A program made the translations under genes and the position numbers. Shown here piece by piece: positions 51,001 through 58,212 of a DNA stretch of 64,000 nucleotides (positions are counted from its first letter, which is position 1; each line of letters starts with the position of its first letter). The notes under the pieces are model-generated. The model had not been told where the DNA came from. It searched no databases and saw nothing but the letters and a program-made list of their open reading frames with translations. Origin of the DNA: Sarcocystis neurona (taxonomy: Eukaryota > Apicomplexa > Conoidasida > Eucoccidiorida > Sarcocystidae); NCBI GenBank assembly GCA_000727475.1, contig KL647307.1, positions 453,555 to 517,554 of the forward strand, read 5' to 3'.

Positions 51001-52705
51001 GCGTCTACTGGGCATGGTCCTCCGTAGCGAATCCGGGTCAATCGTGCCAGCTAACGTGACACACGAACCGTGAAACCCCTGCACATTTCTGTGGACGACA
51101 CAGTCCATTTTTATATCTAGACAACCTGCACTAGACTGCGGAACATAATGTAGCCATCTAACAGATACGCGCGCATAATAAGCGTGAATGTACGTATATC
51201 CACTATGGTGTAAATGTGGACGTAGGTGCATACGCACGTAGTGATCACTGCATCCCTTCTTGCAGAACTCCTGTATCCTGATACTTACGCCTTCCGTTGC
51301 GTTATCGTGAACAGGCATATCATCGGTGTCATGGTTTCACTCCCGTTACAATGGTTGGTACGCAGCATCGTGTTGTTGGTTTACGCAGACCCCGTGCTAG
51401 GTTGGACGCTTACCGTTTGTCATCTCGCTATGGCTGTTTCATTCCTCTTTGGGCCTCTCATTGAGTGGACTGACTTTCCATCTCGTCTTTTGCTTTTCTC
51501 TTGAAACGCTACATAGAGAGCTCACTATACGAAATAGAATGTGTCTATTTTCCCTCACTCCGATGCGTGAGAAAATCTCCTCGATTGCCGTGGCGCATTC
51601 TATTAAGATTTGGTCCTCCTTCATTCCTCCGACGTCTTGCTCATTGAGCGTCTGGTCTCTACGTTAAGCGCGGTGTCAGTCCATTACCATCTGGTGGCCT
51701 CCTCTGACTTGGAAACACTTAAATCACACTAGTGGCAGGAAAGTGTACCTTAATCGTTGATCTGATTACTGCCCGTGGATTTCACTGCAGAAAGGGAACC
51801 TGAAAATTCACTTTCTGTATCTTTCTTCCACACATTTATACAGTGTGCAGTTCACTCAGGGGAGTGTTCGTCATTTCATGTTTCTGGATTTTTCGTGAAG
51901 AAAACCCACCTCCTCTCAATAACTAAACCTTTCACCGTTAGAGGCTATCATTCTGGCCTGAAAGCGCCGTGGGCTTCAGCACTTATTTTTGAAAGTCCGG
52001 AGTGCTTACCTGAGCCCTTGTGCTCCTACAGCGCGTGAATTTTGTATTGAAACCGCACTTTCTTGTCTCGCTCCATATCACGTCAGTCGCTGATGTTAAT
52101 CGTAATTCTTCACTCGTTTCGGCGACAGGAGGAAGTTTAATTATACAAGGAATGCAGTGCAGCATGCCCGTGTATACGGAGAGCATCTCTGGAAGTTTTC
52201 TGTCGGACGCAGGCCCGTAGCGCTTTCCATTCGTAGCCTGCGTCCCCATTCACGCCGAGAGGGGGGAAATGAGCTGGACCAAGATGAAGCACGCTCGCAA
52301 TTGAGCCGAGAGGATTCCGGGACCGATGAAGGGCGAGGAGAGAAGAATGTGGCTATGCTTGACTTCCTTCCTTCGTTTATGGTCAAGCTGCGAGACAAGC
52401 TCTTCAGTGATGATTCCCAGCAGCTAAGCAGCTATCGTCAGCGACCCCAGCTGCAGCCAACAGAGTCTACAGAGGACAGCGATGCTGTACGGTTGACACG
52501 GCGGTGGCAGGTGCGGCGCGGTTTGGCTATCAGCACACCTGTAGCAACCCCAATCTCCTCAGCTCGTAGCGCAGGCGTTGCAAATGGCAGAGGGAGATAC
52601 CGACGCTGCGGCAACGGGAATCGAGCGCACAAGCTTCCAGCTGAGAAACGGCCAGAACATATGGAATCCAGAGACATTAACAACAATAAACGCCAGATTT
52701 TATAG
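30703..52705 (+). CDS. Large Gln/Glu/Arg-rich coiled-coil protein, multi-exon model
   Basis: Exons proposed: 30703-31053, 31136-31414, 34344-34418, 36112-36222, 37422-37555, 39772-39826, 42125-44953, 45671-45742, 46995-47158, 50140-50247, 50475-50508, 50794-50954, 52129-52705. They sum to 4,950 bases, and every junction keeps the frame open (about 1,649 residues). Most exons read as amphipathic helix: AAALRASHANVSEKLQRFED, TEQLEELQQDLHAKKESD, ELRSQVAAVERALVQQRQEK, LRNAERKNQVQQMLEVNE. There is no signal peptide or membrane segment, so it is probably an internal scaffold or cytoskeletal protein; I do not recognise a family. The start is the weakest part: phase-compatible exons at 29421-29455 and 29655-29829 could extend it upstream through an acceptor at 30599. 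The junction after 50954 is also uncertain. The 47159-50139 intron contains the assembly gap. Confidence 0.65.
31136..31414 (+). CDS. Coiled-coil gene exon (basic helix then Glu run)
   Basis: Acceptor CTCTACACAG and donor CGT|GTAAGA flank 93 codons in phase 0. The reading starts DGRKQAREAERLKQRQQR, continues as Lys/Gln-rich helix, then TTQLLQQQTHTIQIQENG and an acidic run of Glu. It splices in phase to both neighbouring exons. The alternative overlapping frame is Ala-rich and less protein-like. Confidence 0.5.
34080..34335. repeat. CTG-rich block in an intron
   Basis: CTG/GCT triplets on the + strand, opposite in orientation to the exons of the surrounding coiled-coil gene. It ends just before the acceptor of the exon at 34344. 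The + frames are Leu/Ala/Cys-rich and not convincing as protein. Confidence 0.7.
34344..34418 (+). CDS. Coiled-coil gene exon, 25 codons
   Basis: Acceptor GACTCGCCCAG and donor CAG|GTAAGG enclose a clean helical exon (SEKLQRFEDIVERQ), phase 0 on both sides. It directly follows a CTG-rich intron block. Confidence 0.75.
34771..35090. repeat. ~170-bp tandem duplication in an intron
   Basis: Two copies share ACCCGTGTGTATCATA (34774 and 34922 regions), GTAGATCTGTGxGT and TTCTATCTxTCTG blocks, with TA tracts between. Located between the exons ending at 34418 and starting at 36112. Confidence 0.7.
36112..36222 (+). CDS. Coiled-coil gene exon, 37 codons
   Basis: Acceptor CTCCCTTACAG and perfect donor GAA|GTAAGT. 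It reads TEQLEELQQDLHAKKESD and ends GLREENE, with hydrophobic residues at heptad spacing; phase 0 on both sides. Confidence 0.8.
36925..37215. repeat. Five diverged copies of a GCTTCTGAACAGTCAGATC motif
   Basis: Copies near 36927, 36995, 37048, 37118 and 37194, separated by 53-76 bases of TA/TG sequence, inside the intron before the exon at 37422. Confidence 0.65.
37422..37555 (+). CDS. Coiled-coil gene exon, 44.7 codons
   Basis: Acceptor TTTGCTGGCAG and donor AAG|GTAAGT. It reads ELRSQVAAVERALVQQRQEK and then VTLEQRLQQALQQQEKHRQK. It ends in phase 2, which matches the one-base start of the exon at 39772. Confidence 0.8.
39772..39826 (+). CDS. Coiled-coil gene exon, short
   Basis: Acceptor GCTGCTACGCAG, donor GAG|GTACGA. 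With the upstream AG it reads SSESTVSDLSSELASARRE. The phase fits both neighbours exactly. Confidence 0.7.
42125..44953 (+). CDS. Coiled-coil gene, main exon of 943 codons
   Basis: The acceptor is TTTTTTTCTTGCAG and the donor AAA|GTAGGT. The reading begins LKRLAIAATQKDSLIEDLK. About 230 residues of Ser/Ala/Pro/Arg-rich, probably disordered sequence follow (to about 42,840). The rest is nearly uninterrupted Gln/Glu/Arg-rich coiled coil to the end (KKELRTSKMKREKEFESYK). Heptads are very regular at 43,729-43,860 (RFERQQQ, QIREQRQ, RLEQRQK, EVEQQQQ) and at 44,312-44,433 (repeated QLEQQQQ). CAG codons are read as Gln throughout, unlike the mixed frames elsewhere in the window, which supports real selection on this frame. 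The opposite-strand Leu/Ala-rich ORFs are shadows. Confidence 0.9.
44312..44433 (+). repeat. 21-bp (heptad) tandem repeat inside the coiled-coil exon
   Basis: About six consecutive 21-base units encode QLEQQQQ, QLEQQQQ, QLERQQQ, QLKEQQP, QLAEQRQ, GLDEQQS. The repeat unit equals one coiled-coil heptad, so copy-number change would lengthen the rod without a frame break. Confidence 0.8.
45191..45290. repeat. 50-bp direct duplication
   Basis: GTACGTGCATAGACTGATAC starts at 45191 and again at 45241, and the rest of the unit matches closely. Intronic. Confidence 0.85.
45671..45742 (+). CDS. Coiled-coil gene exon, 24 codons
   Basis: Acceptor GTTACTACAG, donor AAG|GTAGGA. It reads LRNAERKNQVQQMLEVNE then SLAMRK, phase 0 on both sides. 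Confidence 0.75.
46619..46828 (+). CDS. Possible extra exon of the coiled-coil gene (uncertain)
   Basis: After the acceptor-like ATGCGCAG the frame reads VAVCYALKWAEIKKLRNSTR and stays open to a TAA at 46826-46828. No convincing donor is visible, and the flanking exons (45742 and 46995) already splice in phase without it, so it may be intronic or an alternative exon. Confidence 0.2.
   Translation, partial: VAVCYALKWAEIKKLRNSTRASSASGVGVFCEKFFRPRLTEFSMHPLATRTPCKGTEAEMDAMQDHPLS
46995..47158 (+). CDS. Coiled-coil gene exon, 54.7 codons
   Basis: Acceptor CACTGTGCAG, donor ACCAG|GTCTGC. It reads EEVETRLTDQLQEFQNDIY and then ALIRLHMQNLLLRR, followed by a Ser/Gln tail. It ends in phase 2, which fits the one-base start of the next exon at 50140 across the assembly gap. 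Confidence 0.8.
47449..47505. repeat. (TA)n tract left of the assembly gap
   Basis: About 40 bases of pure TA followed by TACACTGTCTGTTTAC. The same pair occurs at 48052-48108 on the other side of the gap. Confidence 0.9.
47506..48051. other. Assembly gap (546 N)
   Basis: A run of N inside the intron between the exons ending at 47158 and starting at 50140. Both edges carry a (TA)n tract followed by the same unique string TACACTGTCTGTTTAC (ending 47505 on the left and 48108 on the right), so the two contig ends probably overlap. Confidence 0.98.
48052..48108. repeat. (AT)n tract right of the assembly gap
   Basis: About 40 bases of AT followed by the same unique string that ends the left contig, then new sequence from 48109. 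Confidence 0.9.
48936..48961. other. Perfect 10-bp inverted repeat
   Basis: GAATCCGTAC and GTACGGATTC flank a 6-base loop. It lies in the large intron of the coiled-coil gene; no function is evident. Confidence 0.8.
48966..49050. repeat. TA then GTAT/TATG microsatellite
   Basis: A short TA tract passes into repeated TATG/TGTA words over about 80 bases, in the intron after the assembly gap. Confidence 0.8.
50140..50247 (+). CDS. Coiled-coil gene exon, 36 codons
   Basis: The acceptor is TGTTCGTAG and the donor CAG|GTGAGT. It reads VWHAYDQKLSESLELTDR then a basic Ser/Arg stretch (SIRSTRRSGRPVDLY). Phase fits the upstream exon at 47158. Confidence 0.75.
50475..50508 (+). CDS. Coiled-coil gene, tentative 34-base micro-exon
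   Basis: A strong donor (GAC|GTAAGT) follows EDMRALSTVVD. The only acceptor that links the phase-2 exon before it to the phase-0 exon after it is the weak CTGAAG at 50474. Other frames here meet stops. The placement is inferred from phase only. Confidence 0.35.
50794..50954 (+). CDS. Coiled-coil gene exon, 3' edge uncertain
   Basis: Acceptor TTATCCAGTGCAG, or an in-frame alternative TTTCAG at 50811. It reads SWAKEKLRQQVYTLAKQLRT then AQLHTVRYLRRYL. The donor chosen, GGA|GTACGC, is the one whose phase fits the last exon. The frame stays open to 51027, so a different edge is possible. Confidence 0.55.
52129..52705 (+). CDS. Coiled-coil gene, last exon and stop
   Basis: The acceptor follows a pyrimidine-rich tract (TTTCGGCGACAG). 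192 codons run to TAG at 52703-52705. The reading starts RKFNYTRNAVQHARVYGEHL. It goes on through an acidic/Ser part (QLSREDSGTDEGRGEKN) and a helical MLDFLPSFMVKLRDKLF, and ends with a basic Gly/Arg-rich tail. Poor in Gln compared with the rest. Other in-phase acceptors lie within the first 35 bases. Confidence 0.75.
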
Positions 52706-53215
52706 AAGACAGAGCGGAGTGCTGTTGCAGAACCTGACGGGTACGTCCGTGGTGTGCGAAAACAAGACTAAGGTGACAAACAAGCACGGGGAATTAAAGA
52801 ACAAAGGATTGCCATATCGATTTTGACATTCGGTGTGTCAGTCAGTACACACATATATCAACTCGTAAAAATGATTGCAGGGGAGAAAAAAGACTACTGC
52901 AAATACCAGCGAGAAGGCGTATGGAGGATATCAAGGAGAGGGTGGCTGGGGGGAACGAAACCATGTACTTGTGCTGCAAGAAGGGAATGCTGTAGAGCAG
53001 GGTTGTGAGGCACAGTAAAGTATGTTGTAGAGTTCTTTTATGCGTGCGTAGAGGTTGTGAAGGTGCCGCCATTAACTGAAAAAACTGTTTCAGTAGGGAA
53101 TACCTTACGGCAGACAGGCTAGTCGCAGGGCTGTGGCCCTGCAGCTAGCAATTTCACAGCGTCTGCGAAAAAGAAGCAGCCACGCCTCCCATTACAGAAT
53201 TTACCTCTATTGCGC

Positions 53216-53660
53216 AACTAGTACAGAAGCACGCTCATTCGAGGAAGCCGAATCTCGCCGATACTGCAACATTTTCGCTACGCATGCCACTACGAAATTT
53301 CAGTCCGGGTTGTGAAACTAGAAAGCCAAACCTTGCGAGAACTACAACATTTTCGCCACGCGTGCCACTACGAGTTTCCCCTCCGGGTTGTGAGACCGGT
53401 ACAGGAGCGTATTTATTCGACGAAACCAAATCTCGCCGATCGGGCAAGCCGTTCGCCACGCATTTCACTACAGCGTATCCCTCCAATGTGTAACTAGTAG
53501 AGGAGCGTGCTCACTCGACGTAATCGAATCTCGCCGATACTTCGGCCCGTCCGCCACGCGTGCCACTACGATATGTCCCTTCAGTATGTAACTAGTACAG
53601 GAGCACACTCATTCGACGAAACCGAATGTTGCCGATTCTAGAACCCTTTCACCGAAATAT
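53216..53660. repeat. ~100-bp minisatellite, about 4.5 copies
   Basis: Copies start at 53216, 53316, 53393, 53492 and 53590 with AACTAGTACAGGAGC or a variant, followed by CATTCGACGAAACCGAATCT, CGCCGAT and CCACGCGTGCCACTACGA. The second copy is shortened to 77 bases by loss of its first part. Small ORFs across it are by-products of the repeat. Confidence 0.9.
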
Positions 53661-53957
53661 CTGCTAATGTATACTACGTTATTCTGCACCACACCGGCCC
53701 AAAGGTGACTGCCATGGCAAATGTGTGCTGTGGTGACAGGTGTGCAATATGACAAGCAAGGTGTTGTGATAGAGCGTGTTCCTGCACAGCTTGCCACTTA
53801 ACCGTAAGCGGAAGTCGCAGCCGATGTGTCAAACCGCTTCCTGATATTGAGTCAACATCTGTTGTAGCATGACAGACTCATCGACGTAGAGCAGGTCCGT
53901 TCACGGCACTTGATACCACTGCTCCTCGTTTCTACGGATTCATCCGCGTCCGGGTGG

Positions 53958-54120
53958 TATGCTGACGCCACCTTGCACTCACACGCGGTTCTTCGTATTG
54001 TTTTGCGTGTATCACGAATGGTAACACCACACTTTACACATGCAGCTGATTTTATAACAAGCTTGCCTGCGTCGCGAGATTGGTGACGCCACTTTCTACA
54101 CGTGCGGCTGATTTTATAAC
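53958..54120. repeat. 62-bp tandem repeat, three copies
   Basis: Copies at 53958, 54020 and 54082 (exact 62-base steps) share GACGCCAC and, in the last two, GCTGATTTTATAAC. Because 62 is not a multiple of three, the - strand ORF over it reads each copy in a different frame. Confidence 0.75.
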
Positions 54121-55726
54121 GAAATCTCGTAACGTAAAACAAGCATGTGTGCGTCGCACGAGCAGGGATTTTTTTGTGCACTTTTGTGGAAAGTGCTGTT
54201 GCAGAATCACTTCCGAAATTGTGAAGCAAAATTGTACGTGGCATCAAAGTGCCTTCCGCCAGTCGAACTCTGCTTCGAGCGACGACCCTCACTTAAAAAG
54301 ACTTCGGGTGCTTTACTTCGTTGTACGTGTTGTTCTGGGATTTCCTGCATATTCGTTGATAATAAAGCTCGCCGAACCTCTCGCTAGCTATGACCCCACT
54401 GACATTCCGACGTCATCTTTTTTATGCCCTGGGCAAGCATCGACAAAAGTGAGCAGCAGGTCGCCGTTCAGTTTCCGCATGATGTGTCGTGTCTTTTCAA
54501 AGCTGTCTGGACAGTCTGCTGGCGCGCGGCCACGATGTCACCTTATTCGAAGTTTGCATTGGAGATGCTACGTGACTATTAGCTATCGGCTGCGACTTTG
54601 AAGAAGACTAGCTCTTGCCTCGTTCGAAATATGAATTCAAACTGCATTTGTGATACTTCCTCCGCTGTGAGAGACGGGGCAGTGTTCCTCTTAAGATCCC
54701 CCACGCCAGCATTGATTCACCGTGGCTCGCCATACTGTACGCACCTGGAGATGGACGTAAACACGGGCAACAGAGATGCCCCAGATTGTGTGCACGAAAC
54801 TGCACAGGCTCATCCACACAACACCCCTCGTCGTACCTGTTTGTGCGCCGTTATGATCCACACCTCTTTACTTTAAACGTTACTACTGTCGCATGGTCTA
54901 GTGCTATGACGTGAATGCTAACACGGTCGTGAATTGTTTTTCATCTCACAGTTCAGGTAAAGGCAGATTAAAATCACCACTACGTGGTGAAGGCAATCCA
55001 TGACGCGTGCTAGCAGTGGAGGCGATGTGCGGCTTCTGTGATGCACGGTTTGTGAAGTAGAAAGGCGAGTATGCGCAGTGTACGGAGAATGCACTGATCG
55101 CTCCATATGTGTGTGCTACAGGAATTTGACAGAGCGTGGCGACAGGATTCACATGAATAATATTTACCACCTCTCCACTAGCTATGTATGTTTCGTTCAG
55201 ATTTCATGATTGGCTCTTCGTCAGAAAGAAGACCTTGCAGTACAATATCTACGTAGCGTTGGCAAATTTATGTATTGGCCGACTCGATGCTAATAGACAC
55301 ATTCTTTTCTGTGTAATTTTTCCAGTGTGAATGTCCTCATTTATGCCTGTGAGGACACAACTGTATCAGGATGGAAAATTCCGCACAAACGCGTCTGTGA
55401 GGTATACAGGCAAACCTAACCATACTTCTAGGAGTTGCATACCCACGTCGCGGATGTGTAGTTGAGCGGCCTGTTCACACACAAGCGACATGGACTCAGG
55501 ATGCCACGGATATATCTATTCACCAAGCGGCCTTCGTCGATGAAGGTTCAAGGTTGCTGGCGTGCACTCGACTACACTAATCTCCGCTGTTTTGTCTCTC
55601 CTCTTTCGTACAGATGGTTTACACCTGATGTCGTTCTTTTAGTCGAAGCACGGGCACCAGAGTGCTGCATCGTGCTCTTTCAAACCTTTAGGAACGACCC
55701 CACCTACGAATTACGAAAGTGAGACC

Positions 55727-55744
55727 AGGGCCCTGCAGGGCCCT
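55727..55744. other. 18-bp perfect palindrome
   Basis: AGGGCCCTGCAGGGCCCT is identical to its reverse complement. Intergenic, with no neighbouring gene to regulate nearby. Confidence 0.9.
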
Positions 55745-56488
55745 ACGCTGTCCTCAGGCGAGGTAGGTGCATACGGTCGTGAGAAAACCGTACATTAGAT
55801 TTTCTGGCCGCAGGTCCTGCGAAGCAACAGTAACGCAAGTGGTGTAGAGCAGAGGAGTCTCGCGGAACTAGCGGTCTTCGATGCTCAGTGTGGTCAGCAC
55901 TGGGTGTGTCTCGCGACGTAGTTGATGACTTTACTCTACACACGAATGTACACACATGAGTGAAGTTGCCAGAATGCACATATGTCCGCGTATGAGGTAC
56001 AGATGTGTATATATGCGCACATCTACATGTATAGTGAACGCGAATGCTAACTCAGAAACACTCACACAAGTCTTACGCGGAAAATAGGCAGCCACTACGC
56101 AGCTGGATACCACGGTGAAGTATGTTTCTACAGTCGAACGATCTCCAAACGATTAGCTTGAAGGGCTACAGGCGGACAAATTGTCGGTGGTGCTCTTCAC
56201 CCCGTGACACAAATCAAGGTCTCGTCTGGGCCTGTAATATGTCAGGAGGAGTCTCAAAAGTGCCGGCGAATATGCAGGACAAATTCTTGTAGCAGAGGCC
56301 CGCCATGGTTACCGCTGCCATCTTGTATCCTAATCCTAATGCTAGCTAGGTCAAGTAGTTTCGTTACACAGTGTGGAAGTCACTGCAGCTGCCTTCCACC
56401 GCCACTTCCCAAGAAAAAGTAATCATCGCGGCACAAATATTTCACCGGCACTTAAAGAGGAAGTCGTTCACGGCATGAAAGCAGTAAT

Positions 56489-56530
56489 AATACAGTGATC
56501 TGCGTTTGAAGCAGATCACTGTATTTTTGA
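56489..56530 (+). other. Perfect 15-bp stem-loop followed by a T run
   Basis: AATACAGTGATCTGC and GCAGATCACTGTATT flank the 7-base loop GTTTGAA; TTTTT covers the stem end on the + strand. It could be a small hairpin RNA or simply an inverted duplication. The T run resembles a Pol III stop but no A/B box was seen. Confidence 0.55.
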
Positions 56531-58179
56531 TTGAGTGCCGTCCCGTTTAGGTGGAAAGCCTCTTTGCGCACGGCGTTTAGCCCTGCACGTACTCGACTAT
56601 ACTAATGTAAAAGCTCTCAGCAGATCTCCACCAAAAGACTCTCAGAAAAAAAGAAATGGGAATTGCTCTAGCGTCCATCCAAGGCAACGTTTCATGGAGA
56701 AGTTGAAAAACACCTGGGCAATTAGTGACATCAAGCATGAAATATATACACACAGAGGAATGCTGGAATTGTTACCTAGAACAGCTTTCGAACAAATCTT
56801 GGCATACTTTCTTCTTACAACAACATACCTATTTGCCTAGCATATTCGAGGAGAACTCCTTTTCTTCGGCTTCAAACAAGACTAAATGTGGGAAAGGCAG
56901 ACGCCTAATTCGTGGTTAACGCCAGTTGTCGAATAAAAAATTTTACATATGAATTCAACACGTCGCCTCGAAGTGTGCATGCCGATTATTGGCATGCTCA
57001 CTCTATACTGTTATGTCCGCTATGCGCTCTTCTTCATCTTCGCAAATGCACGCGTCCTTCTCCATTTGTCCACACGTACAAATGCGGCGAGGGAAACCAG
57101 TGCAGTTCTACGGGTGGTCGGTGCACTAGTCGTCCGTGGCTCACCTCGGGGCACGAGTTCGCCACGATTAGCGCAGCACTGCCTAAGGCACCTTCCACGT
57201 GTTTCTCAATGCTGTAGCCCCTGACTGAAACGCATGGCGTCTCAAAAAGCTCCTAATGGCGGCTTTGTGTGGCTGGGCACGTCGTAGTCGTATAAAGCAC
57301 CGTGTGGTAAGCAGCCGCAACACGGGAGCAACACACGGAATGCCATCTTACAGATCACGACAAACAAGGAATCGCCTGCCGACGGCAAAAAACCTCAGCC
57401 ATCGCGGTAGCGGCCGCAGTTGTTGTCGCAAGCCATGTAACGCGTCATTCAGACACATATTGCGGTCAGATCTCGTCCAGGCGCAACTGGCTACGAAAAA
57501 CTACAATTCAGCACACATTACAGAATTATTCCCCAAATTAAGACACATCACAGAATTCTTCCCCGTATGCAGCTGGTTCCAGAATACCTCAGTTCCCAAA
57601 CGCATGAGATCTTTGTTCCCCGCAGACAGGAACGCCTCAACAACGTCCGAGTAGCAGGCTTTCCGTAGAGAGGCCGCCGACAATGGTACTCAGGACCGAC
57701 TCCCACTGCTCACAGATGAAGGCGTTTGCGGGTTCCAAGTAACTGTTATTCGCCCACAGAGCGCTGGAGGTGGACTACAGCGTCGCTGGTGCCCATACAT
57801 GCCTCGTGCCATCAACGTCTCTTTGGCGTCTCCACGTTCTTGGCGGTAGAGAAAGTAGTCTCGCAAGCTGGGGCGGCAACGCTCAACGTACCAGACTGCG
57901 ACACGTCGAAGCCTCCACCGGAGAAAAGTCTGTCCCATTGTGGTGCATCACGAAGTCAGAAAAGCGTCAATATTAAGTACCTCTGGTGTGACACTGTTTG
58001 TCGGAGCCAGTACTTCACGTGAACGCCGCTTGGGAAACGACGGCTTAGTAGGGGTTGAAAGAGAAGGACGACCCAACAGGACAAAATAAGCCGGGTATCT
58101 GTTTTGAAGACATATACGTGATGCAAATATTCTCCATCTGCCTCTCAGGACGAATCCGTGCCCGCTTAAAGCGGCTTCA

Positions 58180-58212
58180 TTGCAGCGCTTTAAAATATAT
58201 ATATAGGAATGG
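58180..58212 (+). promoter_or_regulatory. AT-rich element and start context of the kinase gene
   Basis: A TTTAAAATATATATATA tract ends only a few bases before the ATG at 58209 (context AGGAATGG). It resembles a TATA element but is too close to the start codon for ordinary TATA use, so it may simply be an AT-rich 5' UTR or intron end. The ATG is the only in-frame Met ahead of the hydrophobic signal segment. Confidence 0.25.

Larger units (their letters stand above)
52706..58200. other. 5.5-kb intergenic region, repeats but no supported gene
   Basis: Between the two main genes. CAG and long TA tracts are absent. It holds a ~100-bp minisatellite, a 62-bp triplicate, an 18-bp palindrome and a 15-bp hairpin (listed separately). 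Open frames at 57256-57654 (+, ATG, 132 codons, basic, no recognisable motif) and 57938-57690 (-) are too weak to call. Confidence 0.5.

Noticed and set aside
51226..51504. Hydrophobic 92-codon plus-strand ORF as a coiled-coil gene exon
   Set aside because: An acceptor is present (CTTGCAG), but its phases do not link the neighbouring exons as well as direct splicing from 50954 to 52129, and the composition is unlike the gene.
53852..54292. 146-codon minus-strand Cys-rich ORF with apparent repeats
   Set aside because: The DNA repeat is 62 bases, so copies are read in different frames and the Cys motifs are not a conserved protein repeat.
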